In this document: piece after piece, positions 13,201-26,800 of the stretch
How positions within the stretch are numbered: the stretch's first letter is position 1
Layout of the letters: the number at the start of each line of letters is the position of its first letter
Assembly (NCBI GenBank): GCA_900239685.1
Contig: OENT01000490.1
Location: forward strand, 43,845-107,844
Source: Rotaria macrura
Taxonomy: Eukaryota > Rotifera > Eurotatoria > Philodinida > Philodinidae
Direction: 5' to 3'
Length of the DNA: 64,000 nt
The notes under the pieces: generated by a model
The model's database searches: none
What the model saw: only the letters and a program-made list of their open reading frames with translations
What the model was told of the DNA's origin: nothing
Position numbers and translations under genes: made by a program

Positions 13201-16200
13201 TTGAAAAATAAAGAATAAAATAGAGATAATTGTATGCATTATTGTTTTAGTGAGTGGGAAACAAATTCGTGCTATAACCACAGAATATGCAAAGTAGAAG
13301 CTTTTTATGACTTATAAATGTTCGTTCTTTGAAGAAAAGACTAAATAAACATGTGATGTGGCAATAAATACAGAATTCTTTCATTATTTTACTGATCCCT
13401 ACGTGACGAATAGTGAAAGAATCTCTTGTATGACAGATTCTGTGGATTTTTTTAGAATAGATGTTCTATCTAACATTCATTTTTTATGTCATCAGAAGTT
13501 ATAAAAATGAGATTCTATGCCACCCATACACCTCTATGAAAATAGCTTCATAGGTAATATCACATGATTCTCATGCTTATCAAATATAAATTCTCCATTA
13601 TGATAAATTTGAGAGAGCAGAGAGAAGGAAGTTACATGCATCTAACCCTTAGATATTCGGTTTAATAACACGATGAAGAAACATATCGAAAAAAACTATC
13701 ACAGTGGCATTTTCTTGCAGTTTCGGTGAAGTATTTCATAGTATTTTTCAACGACACAAGCTTCTTTCTATCAAAGCGTAAAGTCAATTTTTAAAAATGA
13801 AGTTTCAAAGAAAAAAGGAACATAAGGATCGTCTTTCATAAAAGCATATAGAGAATTTCATTTATGTACTTTAATCAGTTCGTGTAAAATATTTATTTGA
13901 TTGTTCGTTTGAACTCGTTTCCTATTCAAACTAACAAGAATTTAACTATTGAAAGCATTTGATATATGCTACTAATCCTTTTTTCGATCTGCGTGAAGTG
14001 TGCATGAACTAATATAAGAAATGCTTTACACCCATTTCGATTAATGTTTTCATAGGAATAAACACTTTTTTCACTTGATACTATTTGATTTTGAAGATTG
14101 TAATACGATCCGGGAGAGTTAGATGAAATCATTTGATGATTGATATCATAATGAGTCATGTATTGTTCAAATGAGATTAATATAACCCCTGTAGAATATT
14201 TGATTAACACCTCAGTATTCATAAAAACGTCAATTATATCATGCTTAGAACAAAACTATAACTTTTTCTCTTTGGTTTTACATCTACAAGCGTATAGGAA
14301 CTTACACTCCGTAAGTGTTTAAATGAATATGTCGCTGACATTCTCCTACCCATCTTCTATCTTTATGCCGTCTGCTCTCGGATGCAGCTGTATACGCTAA
14401 TAAATAGTTTCACATCTATTAATCATCAGAAGATTTTATTGATCGGAATAAGATAGCGACTACAGTAAAGTTTTATAAATCTCTTCCATAGGATTTTTTG
14501 CAATTTTTCCATCAACTGCCAAAGTATTCTTACGTAAAAAGATTGACTTATAGAATCCATAGGGTATCTCGTACATTGATGTGGTCGATTATTTTAATTT
14601 TATTCAACAATTCATCTATCAAACTTTCCATCAGTGATGGGAAGTTATTTGCTCTACGGGTAATGATGGCTTTTGCCGGAGCCTATTGTCTTCTGGCCTA
14701 TTTCTGGACATACCACCACATCCAGATGATGCAGAACACGTACATATCACATTTGTGTTAAATGGATCCTTTTCAATTGCTTCGTAGTAAGATAATACTA
14801 AATATATTTACTTTTTTTTAGAAAGAGCAGTATGTATAGTGATAAATTATTAGTCCTTACTAATCTAGAAAAATTGCGGTCATATTATAAATCTGATCTC
14901 AAGTATACTACGAAATAGAGAGTATTTAATCGTGCAAAAATGATACGACTTAGATACGTATGTTCATTGTATTCAAATGCGTTAGTCTTTTTGTATCGCT
15001 AAACACTATGCTCAGAGAAATCTTAATTTCTTGTTAATCAGATATCAATCAACGTTGATCATAAGTGCATCAAGGGAATAAAATACTGTTTGCGTTCAAA
15101 ATCTAAAATTAATTTTAATGAGACCCTAGTAAAAATAAGTATAGACAGAAAAGAAAATCTACTAAGAGCTAATTTACGGATTGTCTTAAATCAAAGGATT
15201 CGGTTACATGATAAAAACAGTTTGTTGTAACAAAATACGTTATAAAATGTAGTAATCAATTTACTATTGGTTTTTAAATATTCTTATTATGTGCATTCGA
15301 TTTTGGGAGCAACGAAATATGTGTAATGAATACTCATTATCTAGTCAGCATATTGTGTTGTTATAGCACGTTTGTATCTCTCTCTCTCTCACTAAAAGAA
15401 TAATTCATAAATTTATCGTTATTTTTTTTTTAATTTTTCAAAAGTAAAGAATTTCTTTATTTTTATTTTTTAAATATTAAGATTATATTTATCTTTATAA
15501 AATAAAGTAAAGATAAAGTAACATCCCTACTCGTATCCTTCATCCATAAATTCAATCTTTTCATGAGGGATGATATTGGCAGTTATTTTTAGAGATCGGA
15601 ATGACTAATTGACTGATTACCATCGAATTAATTAATAGCCTATCAAAGAACGTGACAGAAACAATTTAATCTCGTTAGATAACGTTGAAGATACTGCCTA
15701 AACTCATTATAAATACCGTCCACGAACTATGATTAATCATAGATCACCAAGATGTTGCCAAAACCTATGCAATACTTCTTGACCCAAGCTCTATAGACTA
15801 CGATTATGAAATCTGCTCCAAAATCGATGGAATACAGTGGTTTTCATCTAATTATTGGCACTACTTGTATCGTATTTTGTATTTCAATCCCGCAGAGGTT
15901 GTGTCAACCAGCTTTTTAAAATTTATTTGTTCCAGCAAAGTATCTCTTCTTGAATTGTTCAACCATCTAATAAGGGCCACACGAAAACGATGAATATGAA
16001 AAAAAGGATATCTTTTATTTTTTTTCTGTTCTGACACAATTCTTCTTTACTTTTCAAAGTCACGATTAGTACGATACTTCAGTTTTTTAAAATCTGAAAC
16101 ACAACCTAACTACTATTCCTAAATATCAACAAAGTGGTCGTTTTTATATAGTAATAATAGAATATTTTAAATAAAAAATTTTTTTTTGTAGTAAAGAGCG

Positions 16201-16764
16201 TTGATAGTAGAGTGTAAACTGCCCAGATTACGTTTTACAACAATGAAAAACGACAGTAAAGACTCATTTACACTATCGCAAGCAGAGAAGCTAAAGTCAT
16301 AAATGGGATATGGGTATGAATGTAACGAGGATCGAACTGACACGAATACTCAAACCTATTCTATACAAATCGTTCCATAGCATATAATTAGTTGATTAGA
16401 ATGTGAATGATGTTTGATAGTGATACTCAGTAATAAAAACAGACGTATCAACATGATCTAAATAACTTGAAAACAGAAATATTCATTAATTAATTGTGAG
16501 GTGTGTTAAACACCTGTAGTAATGGAAGTATAGGCGCAACTGACGATATTTCATGAAAGTGTGTTTTTAGTTACAAAATATGTTCTATAAAGTCGGAATC
16601 AATAAAAAAAACATTCACCAATAACATGGTGAATTGATCTCATAAGACAATGCGAATGCAATTTTTGCTCCATTTGCATTAATTAGGTATAACAAAACTC
16701 GACAGGCCCAACAAACAGTAAACGCGTCGGAGACTAACAACCTTTGTTAAAATTATACTTTTAA
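10248..16764. other. 6.5-kb intergenic region between divergent paralogues
   Basis: Lies between the 5' ends of the two head-to-head TIR/macro paralogues. Scattered frames (10502-10750, 12209-12535, 13926-14222, 14498-14761) show no conserved motif and no consistent splice pattern, so I call no genes. Any shared promoter would lie here. 10500-10740 and 11740-11900 carry CGTAT/ACGACCG-rich stretches that faintly recall the element at 61554. 15374-15390 is a short (TC)n run and 15430-15529 is a MITE end, listed separately. Confidence 0.5.
15430..15529. repeat. Partial hAT-like MITE (right end)
   Basis: The end AAAGTAAAGATAAAGTAACA followed by TCCCTA matches the right terminus of the complete element at 39576-39876 (AAAGTAAAGATAAAGTGCCA then TCCCTA). 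No matching left terminus or target duplication was found, so this looks like a truncated or decayed copy. The interior is low-complexity A/T, which limits confidence. Confidence 0.5.
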
Positions 16765-19700
16765 ATGGCACATTGGACTACGAACCAAGTGAAAGAATGG
16801 TTGAAAAATAATGGTTTCGATCTATTTGTCAGAGCATTCAAGGGTAAGAAAAGTCATTCACTGTAGCGTTGTTCATGTTGTCAAAGGAAAATCTTTAATG
16901 AAGTTACTCATTGTAAAGGTAAACTCTTTCGATCTTTTATGATGCGGGAAATATATTCGAATAGAGCGAATCAATGTTAACGATACATCTTTCCCTTATC
17001 GTTCTGTTTTTCAGTAGTTTTCTACTTTCGTTCCACTTAGAACATAAAGAGGAAGCATATATATAAGAATATCTTTGTAGAACCGGAAGAAGAACGATTT
17101 GATGGCAGACATCTGATTTTTACTGAAAAAATTTAATACCTACAATGCTGTCAGTTTCAAGTAGCTTCCAGAAAATCATAGTGATTTCACTTGTTCTAGG
17201 TAAACGGATTGATGGTAAAATGCTATTACAGTTAAATGATGATGAAATCGCTCAGTTACTATCTACAGCCGATAAAAGCTCAGGCCAAAATATGGTAATC
17301 ATTAAAATATTCACAGAAAAGTTGCAGCAATGGAAACTGGAGCACATCGAGGATTGGAGTAGATGTAGCAACGAGTAAGCTACTCGTATAATACGATCAT
17401 TTCTCTATTGACTGCTTCAATTGTAGGAGTCGTAGAAGTTCTATTACTTCAACATCATCAATTATGATTACTAAGGATACTAACAAAGTGAATGCAAATG
17501 AAAAAAGTACCGATGCAAACTACACTAAAAGATTAAAGATTTTGAATGAAAGCAATCAAGTGAATATGAAATTTTTCAAAAATTCCCGGTTTTGTACAAA
17601 ATTGAAAACATATTTATTACAAACATATAATATAAATTGTTCTATTGAACCTCAAGAGCAGCAAGTTATTTTAACGTTAAATGGCATAAAACATCAAGTG
17701 AAAAACAGCTCTCATGATATTAATACTCTTTTCGAATCAACAAAAACGAAAATCTACGATTCCAACACTAACGATCAAAAAGGTAACATTTCCACTTGAA
17801 ATGTATCGAGATCAAAAAGCCCTATCTCACTATCAACAAATGTCAGTAATAGCAATGTTAAATATTGAAGAAATCGGCTAAGTTCGAGAAGTACAGAAAG
17901 ATATATTTCTGGAGAACTAATAAGAGTTATGCTATTCCGCGATAGCCATGAGATAGAAAAAACATTTTCTTAGATTTTTACTCTAGGAACACCATTGCCG
18001 TAGAGGTTATCTCTCTTACTTATCCATGAAACTTGCATCTCTCACATCAGCTCTCAGGGAAAGAACTTGGAAACAAGTCTTTGATTAGAGAATATCATAA
18101 GATAAATTTTCTTAGTGGGATTCCATATCTCTTCTTACTTATCTCCAGGAGGATGCCCCGTCTCTCCTTCATTGGAATATCTCAGTCGTGATCTTTTAAC
18201 TGATTTCTACGAACTGAAATTTATTAATAGATCTGCGATGCATTTTTCTTATTTTCTACTGAATGAATGAATATCGAACGGTACCAACTGTGAAAGCATC
18301 GCAATCTTTACCCAACGCTAACGTGATGTCATTCTTACCATCTGTTTCGAAAAGAAGTTCATGCTTTTTGGTGACCGCGATGAAACTCGATTTCAACAGA
18401 TTAATTTGTAAATTAGTTATAATTAATTAGATTTTCAATCGTATTTGAGCCTTATTTTTGAATATAACAATCTAGCAATCAAAACTTTCGGTAGGATGAA
18501 GTGTCAAGAAAAATGATACACTTGACGAGTTCTGGATCATAATCAGAAATTGTCTTTTGTTCTTCGAATCCGATTAAAAAAAAACACTGCAGATTTGGTC
18601 AAAAAGCCCACAATTATTCTCTAATTGTGATCCATACGTAGGCAAATAGATAGTTGCTGCTAATAATTTCTCTGATTGAAAACTTGCAATCGAATCTGAA
18701 ATGAAGCTTCGGAGTCAAAAGTACTTTGGTTTTGCTCAAGTTCATACAAACGATTGGATTAGAATTAGGAAATTTCTTCGAGCTTCATGAGAATGGTTGG
18801 ACTCGAAATCCACAAAAAATAGAAATGAATCAGTTCCGAGTACAAAATGTTTGATTGACCCGGCTGCACATCGATTCCACTTGCTAAAAAGTGGAATTAA
18901 ATTTGTGTCCATATTCAAAAATTCTTTTATGGGATAGGCCTTATATCTCAGTGTATCAATTCCTAGTCACTCTAGAGTCTGTGTTGGCGTTAAATCAACT
19001 GCTTGATAACGGCAGTTTCATTTTGTCGGTTCGCTAGATCTCTCAGTGTTCATAACCATGCGTTATGATTGAGTTGTAGCATAGAAAGATGAATAATTTT
19101 TCAGTCAAGAACCTAACAGACACAGAAGAAAGTTCTCTCAGCTGCATCAAACTGTTAGTACAGTGGAACAAACGAATGAAAGAAAAATCTTCTCGTGTCT
19201 GAATTAGTTTCGACTGAAATATCTACCGAGACGAAAGCATTGTTTCTCTTGTCCATCGGTTCCGTTATACTGATAGCTAGATGAAACTGAGACAAATGTT
19301 TGCCAATCAGTGTCTCGATGAGTGTCGAGCATTCTTGGAAGAAAAAAACGTTCATCCACATCGGTGAAACCTCAGTCTCGGTACATTTCTAATGACCGAT
19401 TTTAACATTTGATTATTGGTTTTATGCTCCAGCTATTTACTGGTCGCAACATATTTTCTCGGATGCAACAATCAGTGTCATCCAACACATAATGGATCAT
19501 GAAAAACTATTTACTGTATGGGAAAAAACAAAGATGTTTTCTGGTTATTACCAAGTCACATATTTTAATCATCATGCATTTAAAGTGTCTGAAGAAAATA
19601 TGACTCGAATACTTACTAGTGAAATAGCATATGTTGAATCGATTAAAATGCCTAATGAAAAGACAAACAATTTTATCAAAGACATGGAAAAATTCATAAT

Positions 19701-22700
19701 TACAACGAAACAACCTGAATTGATTGTCATTCATTGTAAATATCCATTTCAAACAGAAATCAAAGTTAGTCTGTTCGGACGAAAGAAAAAAGTAAATCGA
19801 GTTCAAAAGGCAATCGAATCACTCGTCAACAAGCATACATTAAATAAATTCGTAATGAAAATGTCGTCATATGAGGTACTGCATTTTATTTGAAAGTTCA
19901 TACGATTGTCCTTGATTTCCTAGTACGAATATCTGGTGGATAATTGTTGCCAACAATTGAAAGATATTGAAAATGATTACAAGAATGACAATGTTCAAAT
20001 ACGAATCCGACAGAAAGAATTCTATGCTCCTCAATATTTAATCGAATCAATCAAAGAACATATCAATGAGCTTATTCGTCATAAAACTATTTTCTCAATA
20101 CAAACAATTGAAAATTCTCGTAGATTAACAGATGATGATCATTTACAGTTGAATGAAATTGCTAAAAAGTATTACTGCCGTGTTGAGCAAGTTGAATCTA
20201 AAGTTGAATTCGAGATTCATGTGATTCCTAAAGCAGTAGCAAAAATGTCAGCAACTTCGAATCTAATTGTTCAACAATCAAATGCATTTTGCTCATCGTT
20301 ACCCGTGAGAAAGATTTCTGTACTGAACGGTTCAATAGAAATTTATACTGCTGATCATGGGATCACGATTTCGGTAAGTGAAAATCTATTTTTTTTGCGA
20401 GTGATGAGCACCTATGGTTTGATTCAGAAGGATGTCACTGTAGTTTCTACAGATGCTGGTGCACTTCAAGAACGTATTGAATCTGTAAAGCAAAATGGAT
20501 TCTTTGAAACCTCTTCCGGCAGAAAAATTCTACTTTGCCGTTGGTCACATCTCATAGACGCAGATGGTAAAACGAGCAGAACATTAAATAGATCGATTGA
20601 AAAATTTATTTCATCCGTATCGAAATTGATTTCCACCCATTGTCCTGATGCTCAAAATATTGCATTTTCAACATGTGAATGGGAAAAATTTAGTAGTGAA
20701 TCGAACTTTGCTGAAGTACTGATTAATGAAATGAAGCGAGTACTTGAAATAAATAGATCACATCGACGATTTTTGCTCCAGTTCAATCATGAACAACACC
20801 ATTTATGTAAGGAATTTTTTCTAGCGATGAGTCTATTGCAGTCCGATGAAGATGGTTTCGTTCAATTTCCATGTTCGGTATTCAGTGAGTATCATCTATA
20901 GTGATTGAAATTCACCAAAATGAAAATCTTATACGTGTCATTCAGAATTAGTTGAACAAAATCAAGTTATTCCTTATTGTAGAACATCAACTAGTACTTT
21001 CCACAAGAGAGAACATTAGAAAATTAATTTGAATGGATAGATAGTGGCCCGAGAATAAGCACGAGTTGGGAAGGAAAATTTTTCACCTTCTCTCGCCCCC
21101 ATCCTTCACCCTTCACCAACCTTCACAGCCAGTCTTCCGTCTACTCGAGTCAGAAGTCATAATTTCATCATATTTCGAAATGTGTGACTTCATTAAATTA
21201 ATGATCAATGTTAGCCAAACTAAAAGAGGATGGAATTATCTTATCCAAACTTTTCATTTATTTATACATTTTAATGAGACAAATTGTGAACAATCGAAAT
21301 CTTTTAGTTCATACATTTTCTAACAGATATTCAATAGTACGAAGTTTTCTATAATCGATAGTACTGAATGATGTTTGATTTTCTAGAAATTCAAATAACT
21401 CTCACAACCATGAAAGGAAATAGTTTAATACCATGTGAGAACGAAATCAATAGCTACCTTTCTGATTATATATCTACGACTGAAAGTGTAAACAATGCAA
21501 TAGATCTCGAAAAATGGAATCAACATATGATAAACGTCTTTTATAAGTATTGTTTAGAAAAATATGTGTTACCAAGAATTGATCTAACGAATTATCGACT
21601 GCAGCTTACAGGCTCGATTGAAAATGTCGAGAAAGCAATGGAAAAATACAAACTGACATCCAAAATATTGAATTTAAGGTCATCAATGCAACATTCATCG
21701 CCATTCGTTCCAACATCTTCTATCACAGTAAAAAAGCAATCAGATTTGCCTCGACATAAGAGCTACAACATTGCATTCAGCTATTGTTTACAAGATGAGG
21801 CTGTTTGTGAACAATTCGCTGCCTTCCTAGTGGATGACGGTTATTTATTATGTCGATCATCATCAACCGTATTTCTGTCACAACGTCAAATAGAACGATC
21901 CGATTTGATGTTAATATATTTTAGTGACAACTATGCAAAAGATGCGCGTTCTTTGAACGATCTGAATTATGCCAAATCAATAGGGAAAAAGATTATTCCT
22001 ATCGCAGGAATGAATAATGTTTTTCAAGATATTGAGGAAAATTCTTGGCTGAACTCGGTGAAAAATGATCAAATATTCTACGATCTATTTGAAACTGAAA
22101 TAGAGATTAGATTTACTGGTGATTTTGATTTGGAATATGATAAACTATTAGCGATACTAGTACGTAAAATGATACTCTCTTTTCTGTGCAGCGAACATAT
22201 CAAGTCCAACATATATATATATATATATACAAATATGCACATATTTCCGAATTCATCATAAGACTCCCATGAGTGAATGTTTCAAAAAAGCTCTCATATT
22301 CTCATTTTTCCTCCTATAGTTTTCTGCCATCCTGCACCATTCTGCAGGATGGTATAGGTGTGGTTGTATGCGGATGCTTGGATATGGCTATTTTATTTAT
22401 CCGTACACACACTCTAGATGGTGTGTAAGCTTACATTTATGAATTACTAGAATGCAATATTATGAAACAAAACAAAATGCTTTTTCTTGTTATCATTAAG
22501 TTTCTTTACTGGAAGTAATTACTTATCCTCGCATCAACCATGACTGAAAGATAACTTTTTCGAATGTTCAGAAAAAGCTTATAGTAATAGCTTTTTACAA
22601 ATATAATAATATAGGGGTCGATAGTATTGAACTTTAGCACACAAAAATATTAATTTTGTTTATCTTTACCTTGTCTTTGTAGCTGTGTCATACGAAACCT

Positions 22701-23769
22701 GGTATCACTGGTCAATTATATTCTCAAGTATCAACCGTATCGGAAACAAAACCAATCCAAACAAATTTCGAGAAAAGTCCTTTCGGTCAAATGTCAATAG
22801 CATTGCAAAGAGTGACGGATGAGCAAAGAAAAGAGAGAGAAAAAGTTTACAAACGAAAAGTAAATGAACAAATAGCAAATGAGAAGATTTCAAGCGATGA
22901 TATGAACTTTGAGGTTGGAAGTTTGCTACTTGTCATTGAAGATTTAGAGGCAATTTTGAGAGGAGAAAATCCATCTGCTAAAATAGCCCAAGATATAATT
23001 GACGGCTATTTCCCTAACCGACTTGATGATGAGCATATTAAAGATTTCATCAAACAAGCTTATAGTAACTCTAGTAGTTATCGTTACAGTGAATGTAACT
23101 CTGTCATAGATCCTTATCTTGCCAGACAATGTTTTAGTAAGTCTAATGAAGAAAATGTATGTAAGATTTCTTCTCTTTCTTTTCCTAATAGCTGTATATT
23201 CCAAAACATTAGCGAATGAATTTCTGCTCTGTGCCCAACGTTGGCTTTCTAGAGTTCCAAACGTTACGAAGAAAACTATCGCACCGTTTACTCCGACCAG
23301 TGATATCAACGATGCTCCATTTAGAATTCATCAATCTATTGATTTCGACTGGTGGAAACGTGATTATCAACGATTTGAAATTATACCACCGAGTGCTTAT
23401 TTCTCAACTATTCAGATAAACTCGTATTTTTGGTTTACAGATGAACAAGCGAATGATTATTTTCAACTAAGGCTAAAAGCTAGTAGATCAATGGACATGA
23501 TTCAAACAAACCATGACGATAATGAGACCGCTTCGAATAATACTTCTATCGATGAAAAAAATAGCCAATATGCTAAGAAAATCAATGCTAATATAAATGA
23601 TCAACGGAGAAGTCCGGATGAAATGAAAAAGATTCGAGAGCTCGATAATCCAACTCGTGTATGGAAGAAAAAGAAACACGTCACAGAAGCCTTTATGAAA
23701 CAAAAACTGCGGAATATTATCGAATTTCAGCAACTTTGTAATCGCTTCAGTCTAGCTAAAAGACAATAA
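16765..23769 (+). CDS. SAM/KH-like/macro-like/TIR protein (paralogue B)
   Basis: Nine exons: 16765-16843, 17200-17374, 17427-17782, 19433-19875, 19924-20373, 20428-20884, 21387-22159, 22683-23136, 23192-23769. They sum to 3,765 nt, 1,254 aa plus stop. A stop codon lies directly upstream in frame of the ATG. Residues 1-75 are a SAM domain (WTTNQVKEWLKNNGF, then KRIDGKMLLQLNDDEIAQLL). About 300-410 holds two KH-like modules (SLFGRKKKVNRVQKAIESLV; EFYAPQYLIESIKEHINELI). About 485-655 is a degenerate macro-like domain. 710-740 is a short module (LPRIDLTNYRLQLTGSIENV). About 779-911 is a TIR domain (YNIAFSYCLQDEAVCEQF). Then come a charged exon and the tail (RWLSRVPNVTKKTIAPFTPT). It aligns with paralogue A throughout, with intron phases 1,0,0,1,0,1 at the six shared junctions. 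Two oddities: the usual TIR glutamate position reads DLNYA (Asp), and intron 3 is 1,650 bp. It is probably a cytosolic immune or NAD-signalling adaptor (inference). Confidence 0.85.
17783..19432. other. Unusually long intron 3 of paralogue B
   Basis: The matching intron of paralogue A spans only 91 bp, while this one is 1,650 bp between donor GTAACA and acceptor CTCCAG. The flanking exons join in phase 1 as in the paralogue. The interior holds no coding exon I can support and no clear terminal repeats, so the extra length is probably an old, decayed insertion. Confidence 0.55.
22207..22230. repeat. (AT)n microsatellite
   Basis: Alternating AT run inside intron 7 of paralogue B, just after the exon encoding the TIR domain. 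Confidence 0.85.
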
Positions 23770-23866
23770 AATACTTGTTTATTGAAAAATAAATAAAAAT
23801 ATTTAGATTGTATATATTTTTCCTTTAGATAAAAATCTACTCGTTTCTTATTGACTTTTGTTAACA

Positions 23867-26800
23867 ATGAATGTATTGTTGATACGATATTCGGCTATCA
23901 TTCGTCGTCTTCATCAAAGAAAAAGAATCTTACGAGTCGAAGAATTCAAACAAATATTCGATGACATAATTTCTTACTTAAACAAAATTTCCTTTGACAA
24001 AAGAAAAACCGATGGTATGCATGTTTTAACCATTGTCTGTGATGAATTGGCCAGTGTTAATGTATTTCGATTATTTGATCATTTACTTCTCAGACATCAT
24101 CCAATATTTGATTATATTTGTGGAACATTCGAAATGCTTTTAACCAAATCCAATCATTCTCAAAAAATACTCATGAGTAAACAAGAAGAAGATTGTTTAT
24201 CTGCTACAAGTTATCTTATCGCGCAATTATGTTTGTTTCAAAATGAACGAGTTGAATTCTTTTATGGAAAAATATCATCTGACGTATTCCCAGTAACGGA
24301 AAAACCAAATCCAAGAGATGAAAATAGATTCATAACTAATAGAAAATCAAATGATACGATGGAAAAACCGAATATGAAAACTGCACGATTATTCCCAAGT
24401 GCACCACGAGCGCGTGCAATCGAGAAACAAAAATCTGATATCACTAAAGTAACAAGGCGTAGAAAATTTCCGAATCAGTTCATTTCGATGACAGAAGAAA
24501 CTCACTTAGATGTGCCGATCGTAGAATTAAATCAATTTGAATTGCCTAAAAAGAAGTTTCAAGATTTGTTCTTGAGTAAAGTATTTTTCGATCAACTTGC
24601 TCGTGCCATTGACGATCTATCTCGAAATGAATATTCTGCATTTCACATGAAATATAAAGTTATTGATCGACTCGTTCGTCTTTGTTCAAAACTAAAAATT
24701 GTCGATGAATTAATTAGACCAATTCTACAATGTGTATCTTCGAAATATTACTATCATGCGTTTCAAACGATTGAACTTGATCAAATTCGATTAACTCCAC
24801 AGCAATACTTTTTTATTCATGAGTGCCCACAATTTCTTATCCAAAACAATCTCCTACAACAAGAGAATATAGTCGATTCAATTTGTAAGACAATCATAGA
24901 TATTACAAAGCCAATTTTCGAGAAACTGTTCATACCAACAGGTAGAATATAGTTTCTTTCTTATATTCAAATGTGTTTTCTTTTGAGTTTTTTCAAAGAC
25001 ACTGAAATCAATATCAATACAAATGGAGACAGAAGAATAATAATGCATGCACTAAGCTGTCACATGGAATTTGTATATCATTTCTCATTGACATCAACCG
25101 GTAGAAAATCTCTTGGTCGAACGTCTATTGTCGATGAATTGTTTTTCATACTAAAAAAAAGTGAATTAATCAATAGTGCATGTTATGATCAATATTTATT
25201 TAATGCAAATGTTAGTATTGTGGCATATAGTCTCATGTTACTATGTAATCTGGCTTACGAAACAAGAATATTTTTCATCTTGAAACAAACAGAACTTCGA
25301 GATATCTGTTTACTATGGCAATCTGCAAAAGATGCAACGATTCAATTTGCATTAATGACATTATCAAAAATTTCAAAACAAGATGCTATCGATAAAAACA
25401 ATGAACCTAATAAATTAAAAGAAGCTTACATGAGTTTTCTCGAAAGAGAGATGGTCAAGTCAGAGAAAATAACAACAGTGACTAATACAAAAAGCACCAG
25501 AGGTAGGTCTAATTAGTTTAAACAAGAACACGAAACTTTCATATCTAGATTGTAAAATCAAATTTTTTTCACGAAAAGCGATAATAGAGAAGTATGCAAA
25601 GACTGAAGTATTTTCAAGAGTAGCATATTCTTGATAGTAAAGCCGCACTTGATGATCAGTGTCGAAACTAGATCATGATTACATAGTTGTATTCGACTAG
25701 AGTCCAATCGAGTTACAAAACAATTCATAGGCTTCTGAATGGATCTACAGTTCGAAAAGGTTGCTGATAAAAGAGACATTTTGTATCATTTTAGATTGAA
25801 AGTTTGTTTATTTTATTTGATTGGTTTCGAAGAATAATATCCAGCGAGTCTACCGAATCTTCTACGAGTACATCTGATTCATAGTTTACATACATGATAT
25901 ACGTATGAAAGATGAACGAGGAAGAATTGTAATTATATGTAAAGCTTTTATTCACAATGGCAAATTTGCAGCGAAGCATCAAAGTAGGGACAGAAATGCA
26001 AGACGCATCATTTTTTCAATTTCGAAATCAGAAGCAAACCTACGATGAGTACATTCATTAGATTGCGTGAATATCTGTCCAGTCCGAAACTGACCTCATG
26101 GTCATAAAAAAAATTTTAGTTTTTTAGCTAATCGCTAATTATCGTAGTGCCGAGCATTACGACACAGTGCTCTACAGGAATTATGGTTCGATGACTGAAA
26201 ATAACTATGAAGTCCGCAGTATCAGGGGTAGGAAAGCACAAATATCTTTTTGTACTTGATGGAATAATTGGATGTCTTTCCATCAAATTGTTTCTAATGT
26301 TTGAGAATGTCGTACTAATTATGTATAGTGACATCGATCGTTTATAAAGTCACACTGATACGCCCAAAATAGACAGAACGAGGAGCATCACTTGGTAGTT
26401 CTATTCAGACTACACTTTTTTTGCTTTGAGATATTTTGTAAACAAGTAACAACCGTCCCAAAGGACCATATAATTTATTATCGGATTTAAAACTGATTGT
26501 AAAGCACCACAGCTTTTTTCTCGACACTATAATAATTAAAAATTCTTTTTTTGAGACCATAAAGTGACTTTAGAACCGGACCGAAAAGTTCGTCTAGCGA
26601 AATTCTGGACTCTCCATTCATGGCCTCAAACAAAAACAAAAAGATAGGAGATACAAAAGTCTTTTTTAGATCACAACTTAAGAAAAATAATAGCTCTAGG
26701 ATTGGGTGCAATTAAGCATTTCATCCATATTAGACATTATTACATAGTGAAGAGAATTAGTTTCGATTTCCAAATTTGAAATCTTTTCTTAGATTCCAAA

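Noticed and set aside
13926-14222. 98-aa minus-strand frame
   Set aside because: Isolated, low-complexity AT-rich codons, no splice sites or motif.
19507-19806. 99-aa minus-strand frame
   Set aside because: Shadow of exon 4 of paralogue B on the other strand.
21066-21323. 85-aa plus-strand frame between exons of paralogue B
   Set aside because: Lies inside the 502-bp intron 6; the exons on either side join in phase without it and no family motif is present.
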